Below, one piece after another: positions 11,341-22,475 of a stretch of DNA of 64,000 nt. The DNA comes from Macrobrachium rosenbergii (taxonomy: Eukaryota > Arthropoda > Malacostraca > Decapoda > Palaemonidae). The DNA is taken from the NCBI RefSeq assembly GCF_040412425.1, contig NC_089743.1:89331971-89395970 (forward strand). The letters are read 5' to 3'. How positions within the stretch are numbered: the first letter of the stretch is position 1; every line of letters starts with the position of its first letter. Below the pieces are notes generated by a model that was not told the DNA's origin, searched no databases, and worked only from the letters and a program-made list of their open reading frames with translations. Both the position numbers and the translations under genes were made by a program.

Positions 11341-11580
11341 ACAAAACAAATGACATTGTCGTTTTTACGTCACCTTTTCCTTCAGTTTTCTGGGTTTATT
11401 CTCATTTTTCACCTGACACTTCACCTTTTCCTCTGGCGCTGCCAGAGGTATAATTAACCCACAAAACAAATGAAATTTTCGTTTTTACGTCACCTTTTCC
11501 TTCAGTTTTCTGGGTTTATTCTCATTTTTCACCTGACACTTCACCTTTTCTTCTGGCGCTGCCAGAAGTATAATTAACCC
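11341..11580. repeat. 120-bp tandem duplication
   Basis: 11341-11460 and 11461-11580 are two copies with exactly the same period and only a handful of substitutions (for example gacattgtc versus gaaattttc). Each copy contains a short palindrome, ctggcgctgccag, changed only in the flanking base. The high identity implies a recent duplication. Confidence 0.9.
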
Positions 11581-13010
11581 ACAATAATAAATTCCCTATA
11601 GCATCAGTTTTTCTTCAGAATTTACGTGCATTTTGATCATAATTTATGATAATAATAATATTATTGTTTATTACCTTGATGAAATCTACATTGAAAACCT
11701 AAACCAATTATTTCTTTCCATAGGTGTCCAAGTATGCGCCTAACGCAAAACCTCACTGCATACAGAAGATTAGCTTCTTTTCACGTTGTTTGGTACTGAT
11801 TACCTGGAAGATAATGACTGAAAATTCTACTTTAAAACTCTACAGGAGTGTAGATCATTACATTTGGAAATCTTTTCCGAAAGGCACTTGGAGTGTAAAT
11901 GCATTGGATGCAAATAGATATTAAATTAAGAAATGGCAGCTACTGCACTTCAAGAAACTCGAAGTGCTCACTTACACATGTCAATTCATACCTTTTGCTG
12001 ATGTAATCATACAAAGTAAGGAACAGTATTCCCATCATTTAGGAAAATAAAATTATTGTTTATGGTTATATATTAGAATTATTTATATTAATTTCTATCT
12101 TTTATCAACGCATATTTATTCAAAACAATAAACCAAACATTCCTCCAAAAAGGGAAAGATTTTGTTTGATTCATAATTACATTATTGTATGAATTGACCA
12201 AGTTTATAAATGCCGTACGTGTAACTTTATGCACAATTCTGTGTTAAGGAATTTGATGTCATTGTAAAGATAATGAGTTGTAATTTATTATGTTAATCTT
12301 AACAACGTCCCTAAAATCAATATAAAAAATACGTATCACGGGTTGAAGTTAGCCGTATAAGAAAGTGTTTTGCCACTTTTTCCTAATATGATGAGGGGGT
12401 GAAGGTCAACTTCAGTAAGCACCACTCTACAATAGGAAAGAAGTAAAAAGGCGTAACAGAGTGTAGACTAAATATTTCCTATTAAAAAAAAAGGCGTCTA
12501 TTCTCATACAATATAATGAATGAGTTTAAATTAGAACTTAGGGGTTGGTTCAGTTTTTTATGAATTGGACAGTGATGTTTACTTTCATTATAGTAACACA
12601 TATAAAAAGACATCATTGGCCTAGGCCTATGCCAAATTATCTCTACCACATGGAAATATTGTTTTAGATTTTTATTGTATGATTTGAACTTACCAGATGA
12701 AATTCAGCTGCAAACTGTCACGAAATTGGTGCTAACTTGTCCACATGTTCAGTTATCTGTCAGTAAGTCGGAAGGTATCTAGGTAATACCATCAGTTCGT
12801 TCGTTCTGGTGAGTGGACTGTCTCTGCCCACAAACTGTTGTTTACACATAAGTTTTAACGGCAGTTTTGATGAACTGACAGAAGAAATGACAGGTAAACT
12901 TGATCGTGAATACACGACCTTAGGTTGTTGAATTCTATAATAGTGAATGGGTGTGTTGGGAGAGAGTGAGAAAGAGAGTGAGAGGAGAAGAAGAGGGGGG
13001 TGTTAGGGAG
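11581..13010. other. non-coding stretch, no gene recognised
   Basis: AT-rich. A pyrimidine-rich acceptor-like site ends at about 11723 and is followed by 66 open codons, but there is no recognisable protein and no convincing donor. Nothing else was identified. Confidence 0.45.

Positions 13011-13013
<3 letters not shown>

Positions 13014-13075
<62 letters not shown>
13014..13075. repeat. (GA)n microsatellite
   Basis: Pure GA tract preceded by impure GA-rich sequence from about 12960. Confidence 0.95.
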
Positions 13076-13079
<4 letters not shown>

Positions 13080-13537
13080 TTTATCGAATGTCATTCAGAG
13101 TTTTTCCAGGCAGCGCTGTGTTGGTCAGTTAGTAATAACAATAATACTGATAACTAGAGAACATTACAAAATTCTGGAGGTAATTCCAGGTTTTCCACAC
13201 ACATTATTTTTACTTTTAGTGGTACATAAGAAAAGTCCAGCCAGGTTTCGGCAATTATTCAGCCTATTTCTTATTTTCCAGGCGTACTAGAACTCAAGTC
13301 GAGTGCATTTTTTTTGGTGTGGTAGGTGGGACACTTAGTAAAGGGAGCGTGGTAGCTTTGGAACTTTTGTTCCTTCACCTTGGTCCCACTGTTTTTTCAG
13401 CTTAAAGCTCCATCCTGGAAACTGCCGAAATTATGCAAGTTCAGAGGCTGTAGGATATGATGCTTGAAATGATATTTATGAGGCCACTACTACTACTGAT
13501 GATGATAATGACTGTTATTATTATTTATATATTATTG

Positions 13538-13578
13538 GTGAAGAAATCCACAGATGTGTAAATGTAAATATATACCAG

Positions 13579-13653
<75 letters not shown>

Positions 13654-13827
13654 TACACACACACACACACGCGCACACACACAAACAAACCAGAGTTTTC
13701 GAGAACCTGCTCGATCCCCTTTCTCAATCTCAGTTGAGAAAGAGAATCAAGCAGGTTCTAGAAAGCTCCCGTTTGTATATATATTTCTGATATATTTTTA
13801 CATTTACACCATTGAGGATTTCTTCAC
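13538..13827. mobile_element. palindromic element (foldback/MITE-like) with internal microsatellites
   Basis: The outer arms are imperfect reverse complements. The left starts gtgaagaaatcc and includes gtgtaaatgtaaa. The right includes tttacatttacacc and ends ggatttcttcac. The inner arms also pair: gagaacctgctcgat (from about 13700) with atcaagcaggttct (about 13746-13759), separated by a cag-centred turn. The left half alone carries a long TA tract (13579-13649) and a CA tract (about 13655-13683), so microsatellite expansion happened inside one arm. No transposase is encoded. Confidence 0.7.
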
Positions 13828-14857
13828 GATTTAAGTGACTCATGCTATTATGAGATTTTCGCGGGTTTATATTGTCATTAATATTATTATGAGTAGTATA
13901 ATTTGCTAAGACGAATTTGTGCAATAATCAATGAATGATATATTAATGTAACACTTTTTCTTTGCAGATAACAAGCTTTGGAGGGGACTCAGAGAAGATC
14001 AGAAGTGATGATTAGAGAAGCCGCTGTTTGTCATAAAACACTATTCCAGAAGAGTCATCAGATAATTTGTGGCTTTATGTGACAAACTTCGTGCATGTCA
14101 GTGACACATTTTGGCAACTGGGTGATGTAAAAGAGTTATATCACTTGAAAGTGGTGATATAACAGTGTTGTATTATTGAGAACTGGTAATATAACAGTGG
14201 TATATTATTGGAAAATGGCGATACGTAAATCGTATATTATTGCACAGTGGCGATATGACATGATGCTATATCGCTGAAAACTGGAATTCTGACAGTTTTT
14301 CTAGACGTGAGCATGCAGGAAGATCGAGATAGTTTAAATGTTTGAAAACGAATTGCAAAAACATTAGCTTAGAAGAGAAACCATGACGCAATGCTGAGAG
14401 TACAACTTACAACGGAATGACATTTAACGGGAACACGTACAGATAGATAATGCTAATGCTGATGGGCAGAAAATTCCAAGAATAGACAGAGAATATGATA
14501 TAAGATAATGCAACCAGAAAAACTCATGCCGTGATTGAAATGATTAACTGGAAGCGGTAGGAGAAAAATGCTAAGAGGAAAATAATTAAGTAATGATAAG
14601 ACCATGATAACAGAATTAATAGGAGGAAATGTATTAACGCAGAGATAGAATATCAATAAACTGGAGGAATATAGAATCGGAGACAGCAGGCTTACGAAGC
14701 ACAACTCTCTTAAAAAAAAAAGACTTGTTTTTCGTGATGGAAATGAATATATAAATTCCCTTTATCTGTGGTTAATTTCATCAAATTTTCTTTGTTATTA
14801 TTGTTATTATTAGGTATATGGGGAGTATTTTCTTATACTACTTCAGTAATATGTCAG

Positions 14858-14860
<3 letters not shown>
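13828..14860. other. non-coding stretch
   Basis: Contains a good acceptor-like site (actttttctttgcag, ending at 13966) followed by 15 open codons and a stop, and then gt.atat repeats near 14110-14280 made of short diverged tatcac/gaaa.tgg units. No gene is supported. Confidence 0.45.

Positions 14861-14907
<47 letters not shown>
14861..14907. repeat. (GA)n microsatellite
   Basis: Pure GA tract. Confidence 0.95.
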
Positions 14908-14911
<4 letters not shown>

Positions 14912-15697
14912 TAACATTAATAGTGTAGGAATAAAAAAAAAAAAGTGGAGGGGACGTTGACCGGTTTGGCAGTGTTGTAAGACTCATTACTCTGTTCGTT
15001 TATTTATTTAACATAATAATGTTTTTTGAGTTTTTTTTTATCTTCCCTCATGAGCCACAATTTCTCATTTTGTTTTATTATACAACAGACTCTAACTACC
15101 CATGAAAATCATTTTTTCTGGTGAAGTAATTCGATTTTTATCGCTTCTCGACCCCAGACAATCAACTCCATCTTGTCAAGAGACCCATTTCCTGGTCAGA
15201 GGCAGCTCAGCCTAGTTACGACTTTAATGATCTTTGACCTTAAGTTATAATTACTGACTGTTGAGGCTGTGGTAGGTTGATTATAATAGAAATATCCAGC
15301 GCACGTGTAGATTTTGTGTAAGAACCTTTTAGATTAACTAGATTACACAGGCTTGGATTCCTATTCATTTACAACAGAAATACAAAGAGAAAATATAGAT
15401 TTTGCAACAATTTTTTTTTTCAGTTTTTACAATTTTTGAACTATGCAAAGTGACGGGTTTGCAGTAGAAAATAAATTAATAATTTTTTTTAGAAAATGTA
15501 ATTTGATATCAAAACTCAAATCTGGTCAGGTTAAGATCTTGTAAAAGGGATGTGTCAAAACAAAGCAATTTTAACAACAACTATTCCCTTCATGTACCTT
15601 ATCGGGATATGACCATGGGATCAAAGAGTGGGTCCTCGTCAGGAAGGTTAGCTGGTTTCATAATTCGCCTAATTTGGTACATACTGTATGTTAGAAA
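14908..15697. other. non-coding stretch, no gene recognised
   Basis: AT-rich with short poly-T runs. Nothing identifiable before the SINE at 15698. Confidence 0.5.
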
Positions 15698-15924
15698 CAG
15701 GCCCGCGTTCGAATCTCCGGCCGGCCAATGAAGAATTAGAGGAATTTATTTCTGGTGATATAAATTCATTTCTCGGTATAATGTGGTTCGGATTCCACAA
15801 TAAGCTATAGGTCCCGTTGCTAGGTAACCAATTGGTTCTCAGCCACGTAAAATAAGTCTAATCCTTCGGGCCAGCCCTAGGAGAGCTGTTAATTAGTGGT
15901 CTGGTTAAACCAAGGTATACTTAA
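15698..15924 (+). mobile_element. tRNA-derived SINE, 5'-truncated
   Basis: Begins in the tRNA-like head just before the B box (gcgttcgaatctcc) and continues through the body (gaggaatttatttctggtg) to the tail ending near aaggtatacttaa. The first ~50 bases of the head are missing or unrecognisable compared with the copy at 50529-50805. A few bases are deleted near agctgttaattag. Confidence 0.85.
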
Positions 15925-16102
15925 TTTATTTAGTTAGAAAAAGGGCTCAGCAATTGTGACGGCAGAAGACCTTTTCATTGACAGCTATTGTCATTGTTAA
16001 ACAATTGCAAAACTAAGGTCTTTGACATTTAGACCAATTTAATTCAGTGGTGAAATCTAATCTCATGTCTGAACTAATTGCCATTTGCGGTTACCTGCCT
16101 GC

Positions 16103-16103
<1 letters not shown>

Positions 16104-16174
<71 letters not shown>
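16104..16174. repeat. (ATC)n microsatellite
   Basis: Pure ATC trinucleotide tract of about 70 bases. Confidence 0.95.
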
Positions 16175-16701
16175 CAATAGTTCCTCTTTTGTGACATTTT
16201 AATCAACACCACTATCTTCACAGAGACTCGTGTATTAAGAGTTATTTTAGGCGTCTGTTAGGGAAAGGACGAAAACGATTTGCCATGCAAAGAAATCAAA
16301 TCGAAAAACATCTGTCCAGACAGGTGTTCTCTGTGAGGCAGAGCGAAAGCGGACACGTTTTTTGGACACCTGTTTGCCATCAACCGCTTAAATCCTGTAT
16401 ATGTTGGATCATTAACACTTTGTTTTTATTTACTCCGCTGTTACAATTTGTCCAATGAATTACAACGATGTTTGGGGTGCAATCGTAATTGCATAAACCG
16501 AGATATATTACTTAGAACATATTCCTACTGATGTGAGTTGTTTTTTTTCTGTTTCAGTGTTCTAGTTGTTGGTGGAGAGTATTACAGAGATCGGCCACGT
16601 CATTTTATTAACCTTTTTTTATTCGTCTGCATATGATTTTCAACTCACGAGGAAAATCGTAGGGAATAGAATCAGAGATATAGTGAACGAAACTGCCAAA
16701 T

Positions 16702-16705
<4 letters not shown>
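16175..16705. other. non-coding stretch, no gene recognised
   Basis: Contains a strong acceptor-like site (tttttttctgtttcag, ending near 16557), but no sustained frame with a donor follows. Confidence 0.45.
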
Positions 16706-16709
<4 letters not shown>

Positions 16710-16786
<77 letters not shown>

Positions 16787-16952
16787 ACAGCGACCCTTTA
16801 GTGCGTTTTAGTCATCATTTCCAAGAAAAAGAAGTAAAGTTAAATATGGTTGTCTAGTTACACTCTTAACTTTGTGGTCCATTAGCTCTTAATTGAAATT
16901 CAAATGAGATTATCAGATGTCATCCACATCTATTTATCTGTCTATTTATTTA

Positions 16953-17023
<71 letters not shown>
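16710..17023. repeat. two (TA)n microsatellites
   Basis: TA tracts at 16710-16780 and 16960-17023, separated by single-copy AT-rich sequence. Just downstream, caaggtcagttagggtca is repeated twice in tandem (17037-17073). Confidence 0.93.
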
Positions 17024-17026
<3 letters not shown>

Positions 17027-17173
17027 CCCTATTATACAAGGTCAGTTAGGGTCAATACAAGGTCAGTTAGGGTCATAACCTCCTTCCACATCTGTTATAA
17101 GATCAATGTCAAAATGAACTTGTATCTCAAAGAAGCCACGGTATCGATGGCTGGCCTGCTCACTGGGTAAACA

Positions 17174-17176
<3 letters not shown>

Positions 17177-17238
<62 letters not shown>
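17177..17238. repeat. (CT)n microsatellite
   Basis: Pure CT tract. Confidence 0.95.
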
Positions 17239-17243
<5 letters not shown>

Positions 17244-17284
17244 CCAAGTCACTAACTGAACTAAGGAAGAACAGCATAAACATA

Positions 17285-17500
17285 TCAACAAAAATATAGT
17301 TTATTCAGTAGTCTAACATGGTAATAGATTGGAATCAAAATAGGAATGAAATGGGAATATCTGCATCCCAGAATTGTTAGCCCAATTAACCAAGTAAGAA
17401 ATATAGCAGAGTGCTGTCAATGTCCACCAGTTGAGTCTTTACAACATAAGAGTCAAAATAAGTCAAACACGACCGCAGTCATGATAAGCCACATTCCCCT
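17285..17500 (-). other. possible LTR-like sequence (weak)
   Basis: Read on the - strand, a purine run (tggaggggaa) is immediately followed by TGTGGC, as at a polypurine tract/LTR junction near 17493, and a polyadenylation-type AATAAA lies about 190 bases further on. No second LTR, primer-binding site or pol frame was found, so this could be coincidence. Confidence 0.15.
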
Positions 17501-18156
17501 CCATTTATTTGACCTCTAATTCAATACATCTGAGGAAACAACGGGAAAAACAACTTTTAAAAATAGGCACAGAGAGAAATAAATATTGGATGTTTTCCCA
17601 CGTTACCAACCCGCCCCAAAAATGCAAAAATTAAAGGTGGTAAAATAAAAAATCAATAAAAATCAGAGACATAACGGATAAAAATAAATGGGGGAAAAGA
17701 TATTCACGCATGGTAATCAGTGCAAAGAATCAGTACGTGTTAAACAAAGTTATTAAAACCGATTCAGGTTTTTTTGAAAATAAAGTTTCAGCTCACCTCA
17801 CAGGCAGTCACAAAGTCTTCCAGGAGAGCAGATCTGAGCACAAGGGAATCTATTCCCGAAATGTCTAAGATGTGCCCGAATTGAATTATTCACACCTACT
17901 ATGACACGCCTTGAAAGTGAATGAACAAACGCTCTACTGGAACTTGACGACTTCCAGTGACATAGCCAGCACGTCACCCAGGGCACGATGCCCCTTGTCT
18001 CTATGAGAAGCCAGACTGACGCCAAGCCTTCGTCAGCACTGACTCGTTGAATACTTAGGCACTGTTTCCTTTTACCTTTGCCCAGAATACCTCCCAAGAA
18101 AAATGCTTAGCTAAAAAAATACGAAATATAAAACATATTCATTCTAAATGTTTTTT
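17501..18156. other. unassigned stretch with a less AT-biased block
   Basis: The 17800-18060 block is less AT-rich than its neighbours and is open on the - strand for 99 codons (17798-18097). The translation has no motif I recognise and no clear splice sites. It may be decayed mobile-element sequence. Confidence 0.3.
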
Positions 18157-18227
18157 ATATATATATATATATATATATTATTATATATAATATATATGTG
18201 TTTTGTGTGTGTGTCTATCTATTCTCA

Positions 18228-18284
<57 letters not shown>

Positions 18285-18292
18285 ATATATAT

Positions 18293-18351
<59 letters not shown>
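18157..18351. repeat. (TA)n microsatellites
   Basis: Short tracts (about 18157-18197) and longer ones (18234-18275, 18296-18351), followed by a poly-T run to about 18366. Confidence 0.93.
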
Positions 18352-18366
<15 letters not shown>

Positions 18367-18487
18367 CTTATTCTCAAAGTACTTGATATCCGAAATTTTT
18401 TGGGAGTGTGTATCTTGATTAAAAATAGTTTTACATTTAATATCAAGTGGCAGTAATACTAATATTTATTTATTTTGTCTTTTTCAG

Positions 18488-18998
18488 ATCGTTACATAAA
18501 AAGTGTAGCTATAGTTTTGAAATACTGACTGTATTAAACTTTGCAGTTCATGATATATATGTCCATAGTTTAAAAGTGAAGTGTTGAAATGGAATAGTGC
18601 TTGTGAAAACTTGCTTGTGCTTTTGTGTATTATTTGCTTGACGAAGGACACTAAATGAAGTAAATATATTTTGATCGGAAAGGAAGTTGTTATAAGAAAT
18701 AAGAAAGTAGATTGAACACTACTGTGCTTTTCATATTGTGTTAAAAGTGCTTACTGGAAGTCAAAAATAGCCTTGCTGGCAAGTGTTTATGTGTGGTAAA
18801 TGCTGAAGTTGTTGAGCAGGCGTTATGAATTAATAAATAAATCAAATGATATTGAGTAGGCGAAAAATAAATAGATATCTTGATAGTCGAGAAGCTGAAC
18901 AGCACACCAACCAATGCCACAGACTATGAATTGTTGCCTTGCTGATCATAGGAGCCATGTGAAGGTACGGTGACCTCTCATTACATTTCCTTAGAGAC
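18488..18998 (+). other. probable 5' UTR or upstream part of the gene's first visible exon
   Basis: An acceptor-like tract (ttattttgtctttttcag) ends at 18487, so this stretch may be spliced leader sequence joined to the coding start at 18999. An in-frame stop (TGA, 18960-18962) lies 12 codons before the ATG. A second acceptor-like site (cattacatttccttag) ends at 18994, only four bases before the ATG, so the true exon start could instead be 18995. In that case the ATG might be an internal methionine. The choice cannot be made from sequence alone. Confidence 0.3.
18914..18973 (+). other. small upstream ORF or alternative N-terminus
   Basis: ATG at 18914 opens 19 codons (MPQTMNCCLADHRSHVKVR) ending in TGA, out of frame with the ATG at 18999. 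It contains an acceptable splice donor (gaag|gtacgg, GT at 18965). It could be a regulatory upstream ORF or a short alternative first exon. Confidence 0.25.
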
Positions 18999-19388
18999 AT
19001 GTTTACCTCCGTCTTCATTAAATCTCTGAGGGATCACCACAACACCAGTCCTTTATGCCAGGACTCCAGCGGCGGCCACAGCAAACATCCCCACTCGTCG
19101 GCGCCGTCCTCCAATATGTGCGACTGTCAGCGGAGGTATAGGAACTCGACGGCCAGTGCTCCCAATCTCTCCACAAGTACAAACCCCAAAGCGTCCTCTC
19201 CCGCTGCTGCTACCAACTTCGTGCCCACGAAGTCTGCTTCTGGGTACGTCAATGGTATCAATAATAAGCAGGCTCTCAAAGAGAAAATTCTTACCACGGA
19301 CGTGAAGAACTCAAAGAACGCCAGCCTTTCATCAGCTTCCAGGTACAGGAATTATCGAGGGTCGCCCAAGTGGAAAATGGATGGGAGG
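18999..19388 (+). CDS. coding exon of an unrecognised Ser-rich protein (exon A, 130 codons)
   Basis: The frame opens at ATG 18999 (purine at -3) and runs 130 codons to a donor, agg|gtaagt, with GT at 19389-19390. The exon ends in phase 0. The block is visibly richer in G and C than its flanks, which supports coding. The product starts MFTSVFIKSLRDHHNTS. A short MCDCQRRY cluster lies near residues 39-46. Long Ser/Thr/Ala/Asn-rich stretches follow, with a charged KEKILTTDVKNSK around residues 93-105 and a basic tail (RYRNYRGSPKWKMDGR). No signal peptide, membrane segment or catalytic motif is evident, and it looks disordered. I do not recognise the family. If the acceptor ending at 18994 is used, the exon begins at 18995 and this ATG may not be the initiator. 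Confidence 0.7.
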
Positions 19389-20123
19389 GTAAGTCGCTTT
19401 GCTCATCACTAGAACTGAATGCTTGTGGTACTGTACCTAAGTTGTTATCTAGCATGTTTTTTTATGGCTTGAGGTGTGTGGTTCTCAAAGCTTTTAAGAA
19501 ACTTTAGGACATTCTTAAGCTTTCTTGCTTTTATCTGTGGAATTTTTTCAACTTTTAATGATGTTTGTTTGATTATTTTTCTTGATAATGCAAAATTTCG
19601 AAGTCAGCTTTCAAGACAGTATTTTGTTAGGCAGTTTTTAATATATAAACATCATTATCATTCATTTCATTCTCATTCATTGACTTGAAATTAGACTTGA
19701 AATTCAAGCTTCCAAAGAATATGGTGTTCATTAGAAAGAAGCAACAGAAGGTAATTTGAAATACAGATAGAAGAAATCACTTATTAACAATGAAAAAATA
19801 TTATTGACAAATTCATAAATTAGCAAAACTTTGAGAGGGACTGATTTTCCTTACGTAAGTCAGGAAGTTGCTGTGACTCTCTGATATATCGTTATCACCA
19901 AGACTGATTAGCTGATTGGTATTTATTGTAAGATAGCGCCAACTCAAAGTGCCAAAGAGGTCAAGTAAGTAGCATGGGGAAAATATAGTAGCATTTTATA
20001 TCTCAAACGCCACTGGGAACAAATGAAAATCAGGTTACATCCAGACTGGTGTCAGCTTATTATTGCTAAGCCATCTTCAGAAGACTAATACGAAGTGCTA
20101 GAAATTCAGCATATATATATGTA

Positions 20124-20125
<2 letters not shown>

Positions 20126-20204
<79 letters not shown>
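20126..20204. repeat. (TA)n microsatellite
   Basis: Pure TA tract of about 79 bases. Confidence 0.95.
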
Positions 20205-20206
<2 letters not shown>

Positions 20207-21924
20207 CAAGACAGTAAATACAAAAGTACAGACGGTCAGAAACCAAGTATTTGCACCTGACGGGTGTTCCTAGGCGGAGTCCTACCCTCCTTAGTGACAA
20301 GTCAGCATTTTACAAATCCGCTCAACCAGCTGGAGCCCGTTTTCCTTTTTACCCGTCTCCCAGCCATCTTCTTTAAAATGTAAACTTGTTTATTTCTTTT
20401 GAAACTAATGGATCAGATGTCACCATACCTTGACTGATATTCATGTCCTTGAAGAAACTTTCTTTTTATAAAACCAGATGCACTTAAATTGCTGTCTAGT
20501 GCACTATTAGAGTAAACTATCTTTTTTGCCCCTGGGTAGTTGATTGTGTGATTGCTTTCACTCACAAGTAAAATAATGTTTCATTTCTTCCAGTGGTGTT
20601 TGATATATACATATCATGTATATAACCGATGTGATCATAATCATAATAGCTTATAGAAATGAATAGCTCCTGGGAATTTTTCTACTAAAATATTGCTATA
20701 TTATGACCAAGTACCGGGCATACTCTTTCCATAGGTTGATAAATTAGAAAAATAAATTTATTACAATGCCAGTAGCGTCGAATTAGAAAGATCATGATTT
20801 ATTAAAACGAATAAAAGAAATACAAATTATCCTAAAACCAAACATACGCAAAAATTACATTCAAACTCAATTACGTTCTTATAAACTGAAAGTTGAACTT
20901 TCAAATATTATAAAAGTCATTCGGGAAACTATTCTTGATAATACTTTAAACTCACATCATCGTAACATTGCAATCGTATATAAAACTTGCGTTAATTTCC
21001 AACTTAGCTGTTTAAAAGGTGGGAATATTTCATTTGTTCCATGTAGTCCATAGTTATGAAAAATATTTAAAAGTACACATCAATCAGAACCGCCCTCTAA
21101 ATTTAAAATTGTGGTTGTTTCTTAGCAAACTTGTTTTTTATAAGAAAGAATTCTTTTATTTTGCAGTAAGAAAGAACAAAAACGAGCTAAGAATATACCT
21201 TTATCTCCTAAACTAATAGAAAAAACCTATGGATACAGGTATCCAAAACTCAAGTTCAAGATAACAATGATTCATATAGATATTTGATAGACTTAACTTG
21301 CGCTGAGTAATAAGAGAATCGCAAATTTGGGAAGGAACTATTCCAGAGGTAAACTATACTAATTTTGCAAATAGCATACGAAAAACTTAACGTTGGTTCA
21401 AGTTAGTAAATCAAAGGATACGAGCATTGAATACTGTGTTCAATTCAAGTCGCTCAGTGAGAGAACTATGGCATACTGAAATCTGCATTGTTAAATTTAC
21501 CCGTTTATTAAGTTCTTTTTTTGTCTTTTTGTCTCTCCTTTTGTATTTTTCACACTAACTCACTGTTATATGGAAGCTTGCTTTGCAAGTTTATGGCTTT
21601 TTAAATTTATTCCATGAGAATGTTAGCTCAATTTAAATGGTAATATAAGAACTTGCGAGTCTGACGGAAGAACTATCAACAATGAATTTCATGAAACTCT
21701 ACCAATTTTTTATGCGTATCTTTTATTGACGAACGAGTCCTGTAATACTGGCCAAAGTAAATTCTTTGGCAGATAGTCAGTGGTAGCGAATTGTATGGAA
21801 AGTACCATAATTATCATTACATATAACTACTGTATATGAAGAAACAGTGGCTGATTAATGATTGTTATTATTACGTTATATTTAATGTACAGTACATCAC
21901 CTGTACTTAGCTCGGTGGTCGTTA
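20205..21924. other. intronic stretch, nothing recognised
   Basis: AT-rich sequence. The short open frame at 21019-21216 is typical of chance in such sequence. No element identified. Confidence 0.5.
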
Positions 21925-22475
21925 AAAAAGTCAATGGAAAAAGTAACAATTTTGGCTAGGAAAAAAGTCACAGGGAAAAAAGTCACATTAATTTATGGTG
22001 GCAGGTAGTAAAGTCAATGGAAAAAGTAACAGTTTTAGCTAGGAAAAAAGTCACAGGAAAAAAAGTCAAATTAATTTATGATGGCCGGTAATAAAGTCAA
22101 GGGAAAAAAGTCACAGTTTTGGCTAGGAAAAAAGTCACATTAATTTATGGTGGCCGGTAATAAAGTCACAGGGGAAAAATTCACAATATTTCTTGGGGGT
22201 CATTATCTTTCTGCTATTTACAGTCTCTTGTTCACGTTTTTACGGCAATCCCCAACGGTCTTAAACACGCTGCAAAGGTGGATGCATACCGGGTATAAAA
22301 AAAAAAAAAAATCCCCAACGGACTTGTACTAAACACGCCGCAAAGGTGGATACATACCGGGTTAAAACCCTTGGGGTCATTATGTAGGAAAGAGTATTGT
22401 GACTTTTTTCCCCTGTGACTTTTTTCCTGTTACTTTTTTTGTGTGACTTTTTTCCAGTGACATTTTTACCTGGAT
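21925..22475. repeat. two-way array of aaaaaagtcac repeats
   Basis: On the left (21925-22190), units of about 55-70 bases carry gaaaaaagtcacagg, ttaatttatg.tggc.ggta and agtcaa.ggaaaaagt. On the right (22397-22475), gtgacttttttcc motifs are the same words in reverse complement. Between them, a 50-60 base sequence around acacgc.gcaaaggtggat.cataccggg occurs twice in direct orientation (about 22249-22303 and 22311-22363). The whole can fold into a large imperfect hairpin. It may be a decayed element whose ends were amplified. Confidence 0.7.
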
